This document shows positions 1 to 8,347 of a stretch of DNA of 47,882 bases, one piece after another (positions within the stretch are counted from its first letter, which is position 1; every line of letters starts with the position of its first letter). A program made the position numbers and the translations under genes. Origin of the DNA: Streptomyces griseorubiginosus (lineage in GTDB: Bacteria; Actinomycetota; Actinomycetes; Streptomycetales; Streptomycetaceae). The stretch covers positions 1 through 47,882 of the forward strand of contig NZ_WVUG01000029.1 in NCBI RefSeq assembly GCF_017614965.1, in the 5' to 3' direction. A model generated the notes under the pieces. It was not told where the DNA came from and did no database searches. It worked only from the letters and a program-made list of their open reading frames with translations.

Positions 1-1
1 G

Positions 2-139
2 GCCGCCCCCGAGCACGCCGCCGCGTCGCTCGCCCACACGGGCACGGACGCGACCCTGCCGGCGGCGGCGACGAGCGCCGCGCTGATCCTGACGGGAGCA
101 GCCGTCTACCGCCGCTCTCGCCCCCGCACAGACCGCTGA
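2..139 (+). CDS. C-terminal fragment of a sortase-anchored surface protein (partial)
   Basis: Only the last 45 codons are inside the window, and the gene enters from the left edge in frame 2. The visible tail has the three parts of a cell-wall sorting signal. These are the pentapeptide LAHTG, a hydrophobic stretch (ATSAALILTGAAVYR) and a basic end (RRSRPRTDR) before the stop. LAXTG is the motif used by class E sortases of Streptomyces, so the mature protein is probably cut between Thr and Gly and attached to peptidoglycan. The function of the exported part cannot be seen. It ends nine bases before the convergent methyltransferase stop. The reading rests on a short fragment, but the motif order is hard to explain otherwise. 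Confidence 0.72.
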   Translation, partial: AAPEHAAASLAHTGTDATLPAAATSAALILTGAAVYRRSRPRTDR

Positions 140-148
140 GCAGCCGGC

Positions 149-877
149 TCAGCGAGCCCTTGCCGTCAGCAGCACCATTCCCGAGTCGCCGTAGTCCGGG
201 AGTGTCGGGTCCGTGTCGATTCGGGTGACGGACAGGGCTTGAGTGAGGGGGGTGAAGACCTTGGTGACCGTTTCCGGGGTCACCGGGCAGCCGGGCCAGA
301 CGGAGGCCGGGCCGATGCGGTACGTCGGCATGTTCTCCATGAAGGCCGCCACGAGATACCCGCCCGGTGCGACGCAGCGCACGAAGGCGCGGCAGAAGTC
401 GGCGAACTCCGCGAGGTCCTCCGTGGCGCCCTCCGCCACGAAGTGCATGGACGCCAGGCCGTACGCCCCGGGTTCCAGCCCGCGCGCGTCGGCGTGGACG
501 ACGTCGACGTACGCCAGTGCTCCCGCCAGCGTGGCGGGGATGTCCGGATTGAGCCGCCGGCACAGCGCGTGGAACGGCAGCCAGCTCGCGTCGGGCCCGT
601 GCCGCAGTTGACGCTCCAGATAGGCGACGTTGCCCGCCCCCGCCTCCACCGCCTCGATACGGCGGCTCGCGGCGGAAGCGAGGATCAGCGGGTAGAGATT
701 GGGCCCCGCGCCGAACTCGACCGACCGCTCGACGCAGCCCGGTGCCAGCCGCCGGTAGAACTCCGAGTGGTGGGCGATGACCGCGGCGTCCGACGGATGC
801 AGGTCCCGGTAGTTCTCCGCGAGGTAGTCCGCGATCGGCCACCGGTCCCAGTCCACGTCGTCGTTGTGCGTGGTCAC
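149..877 (-). CDS. Class I SAM-dependent methyltransferase (NNMT/PNMT/TEMT-like)
   Basis: This is a 242-aa cytoplasmic Rossmann-fold methyltransferase. Residues about 53-63 carry the SAM-binding motif I (SVEFGAGPNLYP). A conserved acidic residue follows motif I (IEAVEAG), and the motif IV/V region reads VDVVHAD...ASMHFVAEG. The N-terminal region with YLAENYRDLH and the general layout resemble the nicotinamide/phenylethanolamine N-methyltransferase group and a conserved Streptomyces family (SCO2525-like). The substrate is unknown. It starts only 7 bp after the stop of the long GGDEF-EAL-oxoamine synthase gene on the same strand, so the two are almost certainly cotranscribed. One inference is that it methylates the product of that PLP domain. 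Confidence 0.85.
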   Translation of the reverse strand: MTTHNDDVDWDRWPIADYLAENYRDLHPSDAAVIAHHSEFYRRLAPGCVERSVEFGAGPNLYPLILASAASRRIEAVEAGAGNVAYLERQLRHGPDASWLPFHALCRRLNPDIPATLAGALAYVDVVHADARGLEPGAYGLASMHFVAEGATEDLAEFADFCRAFVRCVAPGGYLVAAFMENMPTYRIGPASVWPGCPVTPETVTKVFTPLTQALSVTRIDTDPTLPDYGDSGMVLLTARAR

Positions 878-884
878 GGCCGGC

Positions 885-3800
885 TCAGCCCTTCGCCTTC
901 AGCGGGAAGCGCGCGGCCAGCCGACTGAGCGCGCCGGTCAGCACGTCGATGTCCTCGTCCGAGTTCAGGGCCGTGATCTGCACCCGGAACCCCACCCGGT
1001 CACGCGGTACGAGGGGATACGAGGCCAGCGTCACATAGATGCCCTCCTCCCACAGGAAGTCCGCCACCGCGTCCAGGTCGTCCGCGTTCGCCAGCGGGAT
1101 CTCGATGATCGGCAGCCGGTCCCGGTTGAGCGTGCCGACGTTCAGGTCGTCGAGGTGTTCCAGGACCCGGACGGTGCGGCGGTACAGATCGGCGCGCAGC
1201 GCGTCGCCGCGGCGCTCGTTGACGTCGAGCCCGGCCAGCGCGGTCGCCAGGGAAGCGGTCGGCGACGGGCCGGAGTACAGATACGGACCCGCGGCCGTCT
1301 TGAGCCGGTTCTTCAGTTCGGTCGGCAGCGCCAGGAAGGCGAGCAGCGACGAGTACGCCTTGGAGAACCCCGAGCACAGCACGATCCCGTCGTACGACTC
1401 ACCGGTGTGCCGCACGATGCTGTTGCCGCGCGAGCCGTAGGGACAGGGCTCCAGCGGCCCGCGCTCCCCGATGACCCCGAAACCGTGCGCGTCGTCGACG
1501 TACAGCGTCGCGCCCCCGGCCCGGCACACCGAGGCCAGCGTGGGCAGGTCGGGGATGTTGCCGCTCATGCTGTTGACGCCGTCGAGGCACACCAGCCGCG
1601 GCAGGCCCGCCGGCACCGAGGCCAGCAGAGCCTCCAGTTCGTCGGGCCGTTCGGCGTGGAAGCGGTGCAGGGTGGCGCCCTGGCCGCGGGCCACGAGGCA
1701 GCCGTCGTACACCGTTCGGTGCGCCATCGCCTCCACGAAGACATGGCCGCTCTCGGCCAGGATCGGGATCACGGACGAGTGGATCAGGGTGAGCGTCGGC
1801 AGCAGCAGTGTGTCGGGGGCGCCCAGCAGTTCGGCGAGCCGCTCCTCGATGTCCGGGTACAGCCGCGGGCTGCCCAGCAGGCGGGACCAGCTGGGATGGG
1901 TGCCCCAGCGCCGTACCGTCGGTTCCACGGAGTCGATGATCTCCGGGTCCCAGTCGAAGCCCAGGTAGTTGCAGGACGCGAAGTCGATCAGCCAGTGGCC
2001 GCGGCTGCGGATGTGCCGGCCGCGCACCTCGTCGAGGACCGCGTCGCTCATCGGGCTGGTCCGCCGCAGATGTTCGAGGTCCGCCCACCGAGCCGCCCGC
2101 CGCTCCCCGTCCTCGGTCCGCGCGGCCGGGACGCGCGCCGGCCCCGCGGCGACGGGGGGTGCGGGGCACCGTCCCTGGTGCTGCCGCAGCACGCGCTCGC
2201 TCTGCTGCACCGTCATCGGCCGGGCGAACAGGAAGCCCTGCCCGAACCGGCAGCCCATGCTCGCCAGCAGATCGCGCTGGGCCTGGTCCTCGATGCCCTC
2301 GGCGATCACCTGCAGGCCAAGGGTGTCGGCGATCCGCACGATGCCCTCGACGAGCGCCACTTGCTGGGCGTCGCGGGTGATGTCGTCGATGAAGGTCTTG
2401 TCTATCTTCAGCGCGTCCAGGGGGAAGTCCCGCAGATACCGCAGCGAGGAGAAGCCGGTCCCGAAGTCGTCGACCGCGATGTGCACCCCGAGCTCCTTCA
2501 GGGAGCGCAGCACGGCCTGGACCTGGGTGTCGCGGCGCAGCAGCACGGTCTCGGTCAGCTCCAGCTGCAGGGAACCGGGCGCCAGGCCGGGGGTGCGCAG
2601 CGCCTGGTCGACCTGGTCCAGGAAGCCCACGTCTCGGAACTGGCGTGCGGATACGTTCACGCTGACGTACGGCGGGACGGCGGGCCCGGGCAGTCTCTGC
2701 AGTCCGGCGATGTCGTTGACCGCGTTCTCCAGCACCCACGCCCCGAGCACCGCGATGTGCCCGGTCTCCTCGGCCATCGAGATGAACTGCTCCGGCGGCA
2801 CCGGCCGGGGCAGGGCCTGCGGCCAGCGGATCAGCGCCTCGAAGCCGACGACCTCCCCTGCGGTGATGTCCACGACGGGCTGGTAGCGCAGGGCGAACTC
2901 GTTGCCCTCGACCGCCCGGGCCAGCCGGCTCTGCAGGTCGTGCCGCTCGACCATCCGGGTGTGCAGCAGGGGCTGGAACCGGCGCCACTGGCGTTTTCCG
3001 GCCGCCTTCGCCGCGTACAGCGCGAGGTCGGCGTGGCCGAGCAGTTCCTCCGCGTCGGTGCTGTCGCGGGCCGTGGCCACGCCCACGCTGGCCGAGACGG
3101 TCACCGACTCGGAGGCGACGTGGAAGGGCCGGGTGAGGGTCTGGATCACTTGAGCCGCCAGCAGCTCCGCGTCCAGGGGTTCACGGGCGTCCTCCATCAG
3201 CACGGCGAACTCGTCACCGCCCAGCCGGGCCGCGGTGTCGGTGCGCCTGAGGGTCTTGGAGAGGCGGTTGCCGACGGAGACGAGCAGATGGTCGCCGGCC
3301 GAGTGCCCGAGCGTGTCATTGACCAGCTTGAAGTCGTCGAGGTCGATGAAGAGCAGACAGGTCAGGGAGGACTCGCGGCGTCCGCGCAGCAGGGCGCGTT
3401 CGATCCGCTCCAGCAGCAGGGTCCGGTTGGGCAGACCGGTCAGCGAGTCGTGGAAGGCGCGCTGTGTCAGCTCGTGCGCCAGCCGGCGCTGCTCGGTCAC
3501 GTCGCGCAGGGTGACCACCAGGCCGTTCACGGTCCGCTCGTCCCGGAAGTCGCTGCACCGCACCTCCACCTCGACCCGGCCGTTGCGGCGCCGTACCCAC
3601 CAGTGGTCGTGGGTGGCCCGCGGCCCGGACTCCCGCACGGCCCGCAGCTCGCGTACCGCCCGGTTGCGGTCGCGGGGGTCGACCAGGTCCGGCAGTTGGG
3701 CGCCGACCACGTCCGCGGTGCCGAACACGCCGGCGGCCGAGGGGCTCGCGTAGCGGATGGTGTCGTCGTCCTCGACGATGAGGATGACGTCCGAGGTGTT

Positions 3801-5198
3801 GCGCACGAGGGTGCGGAAGTACGCCTCGCTCTCCCTGCGGACGATCTCCTGGCGCAGGGAGACCCGCTCCATGGCCAGGCCCGCGTGCGAGGCCAGGATC
3901 TCCAGGGAGCTGCGGGTCTCACTCAGCGGACCGACCGGTCCGGCCACCAGCAGCACGCCCGGGACGTCTCCGTAGGGACGGTCGGGCGGGATCATCAGGC
4001 ACACCAGGACGGTGTCCGCGGTGTCGGGCCCGGTGTCGATGTCGAGCTCGTGGGCGGCCACGATCCGCCCGTGGTACTGCGCCAGCTCCGCCGCCCGCTC
4101 GGCCGGCAGCAGCAGCGTCCGGTGGCCGACGGCCGTGCCCAGCAGCCGGTCGACGGCCGCCTCGCAGGACTGGGCGACCTGCCCCGGCCGTACCGCCGAG
4201 ACCAGCGAGGCGGCCGCCCGGCGCAGGGTCAGCTCCCGGGTGACGGCGCTGCGGTGGGCCACGACCAGAGCCGACAGCCGCAGGATCACCAGGAGGAAGA
4301 GCAGGCCGGAGAACGCGGCGATCACGGAGGCGTCGTGGGCCGTGTGCGTCAGCCCCTCGTACAGCAGGATGCCCGGCGCGATCAGTGTCGCCGCGGCCAG
4401 GAGCAGCAGGCGTCGGCGGGGCGCCGGCAGTGCCCGCCGGTGCGGTTCGGCCGCGGTCAGCTGGGCCATGTCCGGGTGCAGCGCGGCCTGGGCCCACGCG
4501 GTGTAGAAGATGATCCAGCCGGCGTCGAGCGCGGTGCCGGTCTGCCACGAGGAGTTGAGCTGCAGGATGCCGTAGGCGATGTCGAAGCCGAGCAGGGTGA
4601 CCGTCCCGATGACCAGGAGCTGCACCGACCGGTTGTGTCCGTCGACCGAACTCAGGGTGAGCAGGCGCGCGAGCAGGGCGAGGACGAGTACGTCACCGAG
4701 GGGGTAGGCGATGCTGATCGCCCGCTGCTGCCAGGTCAGCCCGTCCAGCTGGGTGAGCGGCTGCACCAGGTAGACCCATACCGGCAGGGCCAGAGCGGCG
4801 GTGAAGATCATCGCGTCCAGCAGGCTCGGCAGATCGTGGCCGGACCAGCGGTAGTGCACCAGACCGGACAGGCCGATGGCGAAGAGGGGATACGTGGCCA
4901 GGTAACTGGCGTCCGAGGGAGAGGGGAAGGGGTTGGAGGCGTGGAAGTACTGCTCCAGCACGTTGTAGTACGTGTCCCCCGCGACGAAGGTGATCAACCC
5001 GGCGGCCAGCACCCACCAGGGCCAGCGGTGGGCGGGCCGGTTGACCAGGCTTCCGGCCACCACGGCCAGGGCGCTGGAAAGCCCGATGAGGGCCCACAGA
5101 GGCGCGCGTGCCGCCGGTACCGTCATGTACACGACCGTGGCGGCAGCGACCAGCGCGCCATGAGCGGCCATCAGCCGTTGTGCCGGCAGCAAAAGCAA
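885..5198 (-). CDS. Membrane PAS-GGDEF-EAL protein fused to an alpha-oxoamine synthase-like PLP enzyme
   Basis: This is a single 1437-codon ORF. Residues 1 to about 330 hold eight to ten hydrophobic segments, then a linker or GAF-like region and a PAS domain (about 460-580). A GGDEF domain follows, with GGDEF intact near residue 659 and an RRTD inhibitory site five residues before it. The EAL domain starts near 787 and keeps the usual catalytic set: EALIRW, NVSARQF, ELTET, DDFGTG, LKIDK, AEGIED and QGF. Both c-di-GMP activities therefore look possible. From about 1035 to the end is a fold-type I PLP domain of the AONS/KBL family (FASCNYLG, DGVNSMSG, VDDAHGFG, PLP lysine in SGFSK at about 1280). 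No Shine-Dalgarno sequence precedes Met1050, so a separate gene is unlikely. The start is a TTG: 5198 has a GGGGAGG only 3 nt away, TTG 5192 is better spaced, and ATG 5171 is also possible. Confidence 0.85.
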   Translation of the reverse strand: MLLLPAQRLMAAHGALVAAATVVYMTVPAARAPLWALIGLSSALAVVAGSLVNRPAHRWPWWVLAAGLITFVAGDTYYNVLEQYFHASNPFPSPSDASYLATYPLFAIGLSGLVHYRWSGHDLPSLLDAMIFTAALALPVWVYLVQPLTQLDGLTWQQRAISIAYPLGDVLVLALLARLLTLSSVDGHNRSVQLLVIGTVTLLGFDIAYGILQLNSSWQTGTALDAGWIIFYTAWAQAALHPDMAQLTAAEPHRRALPAPRRRLLLLAAATLIAPGILLYEGLTHTAHDASVIAAFSGLLFLLVILRLSALVVAHRSAVTRELTLRRAAASLVSAVRPGQVAQSCEAAVDRLLGTAVGHRTLLLPAERAAELAQYHGRIVAAHELDIDTGPDTADTVLVCLMIPPDRPYGDVPGVLLVAGPVGPLSETRSSLEILASHAGLAMERVSLRQEIVRRESEAYFRTLVRNTSDVILIVEDDDTIRYASPSAAGVFGTADVVGAQLPDLVDPRDRNRAVRELRAVRESGPRATHDHWWVRRRNGRVEVEVRCSDFRDERTVNGLVVTLRDVTEQRRLAHELTQRAFHDSLTGLPNRTLLLERIERALLRGRRESSLTCLLFIDLDDFKLVNDTLGHSAGDHLLVSVGNRLSKTLRRTDTAARLGGDEFAVLMEDAREPLDAELLAAQVIQTLTRPFHVASESVTVSASVGVATARDSTDAEELLGHADLALYAAKAAGKRQWRRFQPLLHTRMVERHDLQSRLARAVEGNEFALRYQPVVDITAGEVVGFEALIRWPQALPRPVPPEQFISMAEETGHIAVLGAWVLENAVNDIAGLQRLPGPAVPPYVSVNVSARQFRDVGFLDQVDQALRTPGLAPGSLQLELTETVLLRRDTQVQAVLRSLKELGVHIAVDDFGTGFSSLRYLRDFPLDALKIDKTFIDDITRDAQQVALVEGIVRIADTLGLQVIAEGIEDQAQRDLLASMGCRFGQGFLFARPMTVQQSERVLRQHQGRCPAPPVAAGPARVPAARTEDGERRAARWADLEHLRRTSPMSDAVLDEVRGRHIRSRGHWLIDFASCNYLGFDWDPEIIDSVEPTVRRWGTHPSWSRLLGSPRLYPDIEERLAELLGAPDTLLLPTLTLIHSSVIPILAESGHVFVEAMAHRTVYDGCLVARGQGATLHRFHAERPDELEALLASVPAGLPRLVCLDGVNSMSGNIPDLPTLASVCRAGGATLYVDDAHGFGVIGERGPLEPCPYGSRGNSIVRHTGESYDGIVLCSGFSKAYSSLLAFLALPTELKNRLKTAAGPYLYSGPSPTASLATALAGLDVNERRGDALRADLYRRTVRVLEHLDDLNVGTLNRDRLPIIEIPLANADDLDAVADFLWEEGIYVTLASYPLVPRDRVGFRVQITALNSDEDIDVLTGALSRLAARFPLKAKG

Positions 5199-5298
5199 AC
5201 GCCTCCCCTACGGGAGGAGACCTGGCGGTCCGTCTGGTCTGGTACCCCAGATCGTAGGCACCCCCGACGCGGGGCTGCATCTCGGACGGCTTCGTGCC

Positions 5299-5784
5299 TC
5301 AGGCGTCCCGCTGGTAAAAGCGCCGGTGCAGCGCGCGCATGTCCCCGGCCAACTCCGGTACCGGGCCGTCCACCGCTACACCCGGTGCCACGTCGTTGAC
5401 GGGCAGTGTGCGCACCGGCGGCGTGGGCACGCCCAACTCCGTGAGCCAGCCGGCGAGTTGCTCCGAGGAGGCGACGTACACGATGCGGCCGAGGCCCACC
5501 CAGGCGTGCGCGGCCGCGCACATCGGGCAGTGCTCGCCGGAGGTGTACACCGTGGCGGCCGCCCGCTCCTCGGGGGAGAGCCGGGCCGTCGACCAGCGGG
5601 CCAGTTCGAACTCGGGGTGCCGGGTGCGGTCGCCGGAGGCCACCCGGTTGCGGTCCTCGGCGAGCACGGTGCCGTCCGCTCCCACCAGTACCGACCCGAA
5701 CGGTTCGTCCCCGGCCTCCAGCGCCTCTTCCGCCAGCTCGACACACCGGCGCAGATACGGCAGTTCGGCATCCATCACGACCAT
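5299..5784 (-). CDS. Cytidine/guanine deaminase-family nucleoside deaminase
   Basis: This is a 161-aa zinc-dependent deaminase of the CDA/guanine deaminase superfamily. The zinc and proton-shuttle motif reads RHPEFEL (HPE in place of HAE) near residue 56. The second metal motif reads TSGEHCPMC near residue 84, so the two cysteines (CPMC) are present while the usual proline before the first Cys is His. N-terminal features (AEEALEAGDEPFGSVLV) match the guanine deaminase/tRNA adenosine deaminase type, in which free bases or nucleosides are deaminated. The start is ATG at 5784, and ATG 5775 is an alternative. It is monocistronic, with the large c-di-GMP gene downstream on the same strand. The exact substrate cannot be assigned. 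Confidence 0.85.
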   Translation of the reverse strand: MVVMDAELPYLRRCVELAEEALEAGDEPFGSVLVGADGTVLAEDRNRVASGDRTRHPEFELARWSTARLSPEERAAATVYTSGEHCPMCAAAHAWVGLGRIVYVASSEQLAGWLTELGVPTPPVRTLPVNDVAPGVAVDGPVPELAGDMRALHRRFYQRDA

Positions 5785-5926
5785 GACGTACGGCCCTCCT
5801 CGCGCGGCGATCTTCGCGGGCAGCCTAGGCGCGCCGCGGCGTGCCCGGAAAGTCCGCGCGGTGCGGCGGCGTGCATGGGTGCGTAAAGCGGTTGCCGGGC
5901 GCGCGCCCCGATGCTGGAGTGATCAC

Positions 5927-6751
5927 ATGGATCACGCAGCGGTGCTCGCCCTCTTCGACCGGGACATGCGCGAGGGGGCACAGCCGGACAGCCCCGACGC
6001 GCGGGTGGAGCGGGTGGGCGGCGTGGTCCGCCAGGTGTCCTCGGCGCGCGGCTGGAACGGCGTCGTGTGGTCCGACCTGGACGAGACGAACGCCGACGAG
6101 GTGATCGCCGCGCAGATCGCCTACTTCTCCGGCCTGGGCCGCGAGTTCGAGTGGAAGCTGTACGGGCACGACCTGCCGATGGACCTGGGGGAGCGGCTGC
6201 GCAGCGCGGGGTTCACGGCCGAGCCCGAGGAGACGCTGATGATCGCCGAGGCCGCCGCCCTCGACCTCGACGCCCGGCCGCCCGAGGGCGTGCGCCTGCT
6301 GCCGGTCACCGACGCGGCCGGCGTCGACCTGGTGGTCGACGTGCACGAGAAGGCCTTCGGCACCGACGGCTCCCGGCTGCGGCACCAGCTGCTGGCCCGG
6401 CTGACGGGCGAGCCGGACACGATCGTCGCCGTCGTCGCGCTGGCCGGGGACGAACCGGTGAGCGCGGCCCGGATGGAGCTGATGCCCGGCACCCGGTTCG
6501 CCGGGCTGTGGGGCGGCGGCACCGTGGAGGGCTGGCGCGGCCGGGGTGTCTACCGGGCCCTGGTCGCCCACCGCGCCCGCGCCGCCGTGGAGCGCGGCTA
6601 CCGCTACCTCCAGGTCGACGCCTCCAGCCAGAGCCGCCCCATCCTGGAACGCCTCGGTTTCGCCCCCCTGACCACGACGACGCCGTACATCTACGTGCCC
6701 CAGGGCCGGGATGTCACATCCGCGGCGGTTCGATCCGTCGCAGGGGCATGA
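5927..6751 (+). CDS. GNAT family N-acetyltransferase
   Basis: This is a 274-aa protein beginning MDHAAVLALF. The C-terminal half has the GNAT acetyl-CoA site: a beta strand ending in LWGGGTVEGWRGRGVYRALV (motif A, V-x-x-x-x-R-G-x-G-x-Y form) at about residues 193-212, then a helix and a QVDASSQSRPILERLGF segment typical of motif B. The N-terminal half (residues 1-115) looks like a divergent second GNAT-like lobe, as in tandem GNAT proteins. The start was chosen at 5927 because upstream codons in the same frame are not Streptomyces-like and lie opposite the deaminase promoter. The stop overlaps the next start as ATGA, so it is translationally coupled to the epimerase. The substrate is unknown. 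Confidence 0.86.
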   Translation: MDHAAVLALFDRDMREGAQPDSPDARVERVGGVVRQVSSARGWNGVVWSDLDETNADEVIAAQIAYFSGLGREFEWKLYGHDLPMDLGERLRSAGFTAEPEETLMIAEAAALDLDARPPEGVRLLPVTDAAGVDLVVDVHEKAFGTDGSRLRHQLLARLTGEPDTIVAVVALAGDEPVSAARMELMPGTRFAGLWGGGTVEGWRGRGVYRALVAHRARAAVERGYRYLQVDASSQSRPILERLGFAPLTTTTPYIYVPQGRDVTSAAVRSVAGA

Positions 6752-7668
6752 CGACGAACAACAAGAGCCAGAGCATCCTCCTCGCGGGCGCCAGCGGCGT
6801 CCTCGGCGGTCACATCACGCGCGCGCTGACCGAGGCGGGCCACCAGGTCACCGGCCTCGGGCGCGGACCGGCGAACGGCGTACGGGCCGACCTGATGGAC
6901 CGCGACGCGCTGCTGCGCGCCGTCGACGGGCAGCACTTCGACGCCGTCATCCACGCCGCGACCGCCCTGCGCAAGGCGCCCATGCGCCACCGCGACATGT
7001 ACGCCACCGACGCGCTGCGCACCGAGGGCACCGCCCATCTCGTCGAGGCCGCACAGGCCACCGGCGCCCGGCGCCTGATCAGCGAGTCGATGGTCTTCGG
7101 CTACGGCTACGGGGACTTCGGCGACCATGTCATCACCGAGGACGACGTGTTCGGTCCGCGCGGTACCACGCCGGAGCTGGAGCGGCATGTCGAGGGCATG
7201 CGCGTCAAGGAACAACTCACCTTCGAGGCCGCCGGGTTGGCGGGCATCTCACTGCGCTTCGGCCTGTTCTACGGCCCCGGTGGCACCGACGCGATCCTGC
7301 CCATGCTGCGCAAGCGGCAGTTGCCCGTCCCCGCCGACCACGGCCGGCTGCTGCCGTGGATCGAGCTCACCGACGCGGCCCGCGCGGTCGTCGCCGCCGT
7401 CGAACACGGCCGGGCCGGCCAGGCGTACAACATCACCGATCGGACCCCGTTCGGTTTCCGCGCCCATGTCCAGTGCGTGGCCGAGGAGTTCGGCCTGCCC
7501 AGGCCGATGACCGTGCCGCGGTGGCTGACCCGCCCGATGTCCTACGCGCACACCATGTTCGCGACGAACATGCGCGTGTCCTCGGCGAAGGCGGAGCGGG
7601 AGCTCGGCTGGACGCCCGTGCACGCGTCCTGCCGGGACGGTCTGGCAGCGCTGGCCGCACACCGTTGA
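6748..7668 (+). CDS. NAD(P)-dependent epimerase/dehydratase family protein (extended SDR)
   Basis: This is a 306-aa Rossmann-fold protein. The N-terminal nucleotide-binding motif is LLAGASGVLGGH (GxxGxxG, residues 11-22). A VIHAAT strand follows at about residue 70, and the region near 113-130 reads ISESMVFGYGYG, so the canonical YxxxK is not clearly present and the catalytic class is uncertain. The C-terminal part (WIELTDAARAVVAAVEHG, YNITDRTP) matches NAD-dependent epimerases that act on nucleotide sugars or similar carbonyl compounds. It overlaps the GNAT gene by ATGA and has a weak purine-rich ribosome site (CAGGGGC). The two form a small operon, followed by the hairpin and repeat array near 7.7 kb. 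Confidence 0.85.
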   Translation: MTTNNKSQSILLAGASGVLGGHITRALTEAGHQVTGLGRGPANGVRADLMDRDALLRAVDGQHFDAVIHAATALRKAPMRHRDMYATDALRTEGTAHLVEAAQATGARRLISESMVFGYGYGDFGDHVITEDDVFGPRGTTPELERHVEGMRVKEQLTFEAAGLAGISLRFGLFYGPGGTDAILPMLRKRQLPVPADHGRLLPWIELTDAARAVVAAVEHGRAGQAYNITDRTPFGFRAHVQCVAEEFGLPRPMTVPRWLTRPMSYAHTMFATNMRVSSAKAERELGWTPVHASCRDGLAALAAHR

Positions 7669-7677
7669 CCGGCCGAC

Positions 7678-7760
7678 CGGGCCGTTCAGACCGGGGCCGT
7701 TCGGACTGGGGCCGTTCGGACTGGGGCCGTTCGGACCGGAGTCGGAGGCCGAACGGCCCC
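7678..7760 (+). repeat. 15-bp tandem repeats whose units can each pair with one downstream arm (possible terminator)
   Basis: GGGGCCGTTCGG occurs at 7693-7704, 7708-7719 and 7723-7734, with exact 15-bp spacing, after a degenerate first copy at 7678-7690. The inverse CCGAACGGCCCC follows at 7749-7760. Any of the three left arms can form a perfect 12-bp stem with the right arm. No T-tract follows. It lies between the convergent ends of the epimerase gene and the GlsB-type gene. Confidence 0.7.
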
Positions 7761-7954
7761 CCGCGACGCAAGGCCGCGGCTGGGAGCCTGACACGGGGGA
7801 GAGCCTCCCGGCGCCCGACTCTCCCGCCCGGGGCGCACGGTGGAGGCGGCGGGCCCGCCGATTGCCGAGGGGAGCCGCATCGGCGGGCCCGGCTCGGTGT
7901 CGCGCGGCACGGCCGCCCGGACCCGCGCCTCCGTCCTACGGTCTTCCGGCCCCG
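7761..7954. other. Intergenic stretch without a recognisable gene
   Basis: This is the rest of the 286-bp gap between convergent genes at 7668 and 7955. It is GC-rich, and I see no ORF with a plausible ribosome site and no clear terminator beyond the repeat/hairpin array at its left end. Confidence 0.5.
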
Positions 7955-8218
7955 TCAGCGATGCGCCTTCGCCCGGTCGAGCGCGGCCACGCCGACCGCG
8001 GCCAGGCCGATCTGGATCAGCCACTCGATCCAGTCGACTCCCTTGGTGTCCTGGACCCCGATTCCGGCGGCGATCGCCGAGCCGATCAGCGCGGCCACGA
8101 TGCCGACGAGGATCGTCCACAGGATGCCGATGCGCTGGCGGCCGGGAACCACGAGGCGACCCAGCACGCCGATGATGATGCCGATGAGAATGGCACTGAT
8201 GATGCCCGAGATCTCCAT
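7955..8218 (-). CDS. GlsB/YeaQ/YmgE family stress-response membrane protein
   Basis: This 87-aa protein has three hydrophobic helices with glycine-rich segments: GIISAILIGIIIGVLGRLVV, then WTILVGIVAALIGSAIAAGI, then WLIQIGLAAVGVAAL. This is the hallmark of the transglycosylase-associated/YeaQ family, small inner-membrane proteins linked to general stress. The PGRQRIG loop after the first helix is the typical conserved spot. It is monocistronic on the minus strand, and its promoter must lie in 8219-8434, shared with the divergent secreted-protein gene. The biochemical function of the family is not known. Confidence 0.9.
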   Translation of the reverse strand: MEISGIISAILIGIIIGVLGRLVVPGRQRIGILWTILVGIVAALIGSAIAAGIGVQDTKGVDWIEWLIQIGLAAVGVAALDRAKAHR

Positions 8219-8347
8219 CTCCGCCCCTCTTCGTCCGTACCCCCGCTCTTTCTCTCTGCCCCCAGAATGCGGAGGCAGTCCGCCCCGGTTATTGCCGGGA
8301 CTTTCTGTTCAGGCGGCAGCCATGCCATGTACCTTTCAAGCGTTCAA

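Noticed and set aside
2049..2051. Met1050 as the start of a separate oxoamine synthase gene
   Set aside because: No ribosome site precedes it, and the domain seems to begin about 15 residues earlier with a continuous linker from the EAL domain.
5203..5218. CCTCCC-CTAC-GGGAGG hairpin before the c-di-GMP fusion gene as a riboswitch
   Set aside because: The stem is 6 bp and consists of the ribosome site pairing with its complement. There is room for simple sequestration but not for a known c-di-GMP aptamer.
864..5399. A very long open frame on the plus strand opposite the GGDEF-EAL-oxoamine synthase gene
   Set aside because: Its product is Arg/Gln/Gly/Val-rich without any domain, and its codon use is the mirror of a real GC-rich gene on the other strand. 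Such shadows are normal at this GC content.
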